Positions 63,729-64,000 of a stretch of DNA of 64,000 bases are shown here, in pieces (within the stretch, counting starts at the first letter, position 1; every line of letters starts with the position of its first letter). The stretch covers positions 943,501 to 1,007,500 of the forward strand of contig NZ_CP102263.1 of the NCBI RefSeq assembly GCF_025147485.1, written 5' to 3'. The notes under the pieces are model-generated. The model saw only the letters and a program-made list of their open reading frames with translations. It did not search any database and was not told the origin of the DNA. Source of the stretch: Bacteroides uniformis. Lineage in GTDB: Bacteria; Bacteroidota; Bacteroidia; Bacteroidales; Bacteroidaceae. The position numbers were made by a program, and so were the translations under genes.

Positions 63729-63760
63729 TTTGCAATTTGCTGAAATGCAGCCTATTTTCG
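63729..63760 (+). promoter_or_regulatory. Candidate promoter of the recombinase gene
   Basis: TTTG (63729-63732), a 20-nt spacer and TATTTTCG (63753-63760, one base off) precede the ATG at 63784. A perfect -7 element, TACCTTTG, also lies further upstream on this strand at 63680-63687, mirrored with the aroQ -7 around a CTTTGC/GCAAAG dyad. Confidence 0.5.
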
Positions 63761-63783
63761 CGAAGCAAAGGTAGAAAAAAGAA

Positions 63784-64000
63784 ATGAAATCAGAAGAAAA
63801 ATCCACGAATAAGGAGAAACAAACGCTGATAATCAGAAAGTACCACCAGTATCTGAAACTGGAAAAAGCACTCTCACCCAATACAGTGGATGCTTACCAA
63901 ACAGACTTACAGAAGCTGCTGCACTTTCTGGAAGGAGAGGGTATCGCTATCCTTGACACTACCCTGGATGACTTGCAGCATTTTGCCTCCGGACTGCACG
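63784..64000 (+). CDS. xerD: XerC/XerD-type tyrosine recombinase, N-terminal part (3' truncated)
   Basis: Only the first 72 codons are in the window. KYHQYLKLEKALSPNTVDAY then QTDLQKLLHFLEGEGI is the SAM-like core-binding domain of phage-type integrases, as in XerC/XerD. The catalytic domain lies beyond the edge. The position beside aroQ, seen in other Bacteroides by recollection, favours the chromosomal dimer-resolution recombinase over a mobile-element integrase. Confidence 0.82.
   Translation, partial: MKSEEKSTNKEKQTLIIRKYHQYLKLEKALSPNTVDAYQTDLQKLLHFLEGEGIAILDTTLDDLQHFASGLH

Overview
The window looks like chromosome of a gut Bacteroides (Bacteroidota). The grounds are two SusC/SusD outer-membrane pairs, a DUF6377-type regulator, a DUF4251 protein, a 2-oxoacid:ferredoxin oxidoreductase, no Shine-Dalgarno-like sites, and repeated matches to the Bacteroides promoter (TTTG/TTG about 20 nt before TAnnTTTG). 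The species cannot be fixed from the sequence alone.

Layout. 1-482 is the 3' end of secDF, closed by a strong terminator. 579-937 is debris: a frameshifted transposase remnant joined to an unidentified fragment. 941-7875 (minus) is a tripartite RND efflux operon (adaptor, pump, TolC-type channel) that carries a DUF1593 protein between pump and channel, with a divergent AraC regulator at 8024-8905. 8924-28922 is a polysaccharide utilisation locus (PUL): divergent DUF6377 regulator, then SusC, SusD, a surface lipoprotein, GH3, GH3, GH5, GH3 and a GH78-like enzyme. A tRNA-Arg(CCU) gene follows on the minus strand.

29406-32357 encodes the alpha and beta subunits of a 2-oxoacid:ferredoxin oxidoreductase. 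32978-38072 is a second SusC/SusD pair without enzymes. 38374-42626 is a compact four-gene operon (adenylation enzyme, carrier protein, MBOAT acyltransferase, SGNH-like membrane-anchored protein) laid out like the Gram-positive dlt operon. The operon's 3' end overlaps the convergent upp gene. pckA, a lipoprotein nitroreductase, typA and rpsO follow.

48324-52181 holds a membrane-integrated winged-helix regulator, a DUF4251 protein and a TonB-dependent receptor. 52359-54668 pairs an XRE-cupin regulator with an acyl-CoA synthetase. luxS and pfs (AI-2 synthesis and SAH recycling) form a minus-strand operon. A YfhO-type membrane protein, rbfA, an FtsX-family permease, an O-methyltransferase, pyk, aroQ and the start of a XerC/D-type recombinase complete the window.

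The most unexpected structure is non-coding. Two intergenic regions, 11025-11236 (upstream of the PUL) and 58831-59088 (upstream of rbfA), are built from short degenerate words repeated at exact 21- or 22-bp spacing. The word changes from block to block while the period stays nearly constant. The Dlt-like operon and the AT/GT-rich inverted repeats that supply the stop codons of korA, luxS and pyk also deserve a second look.
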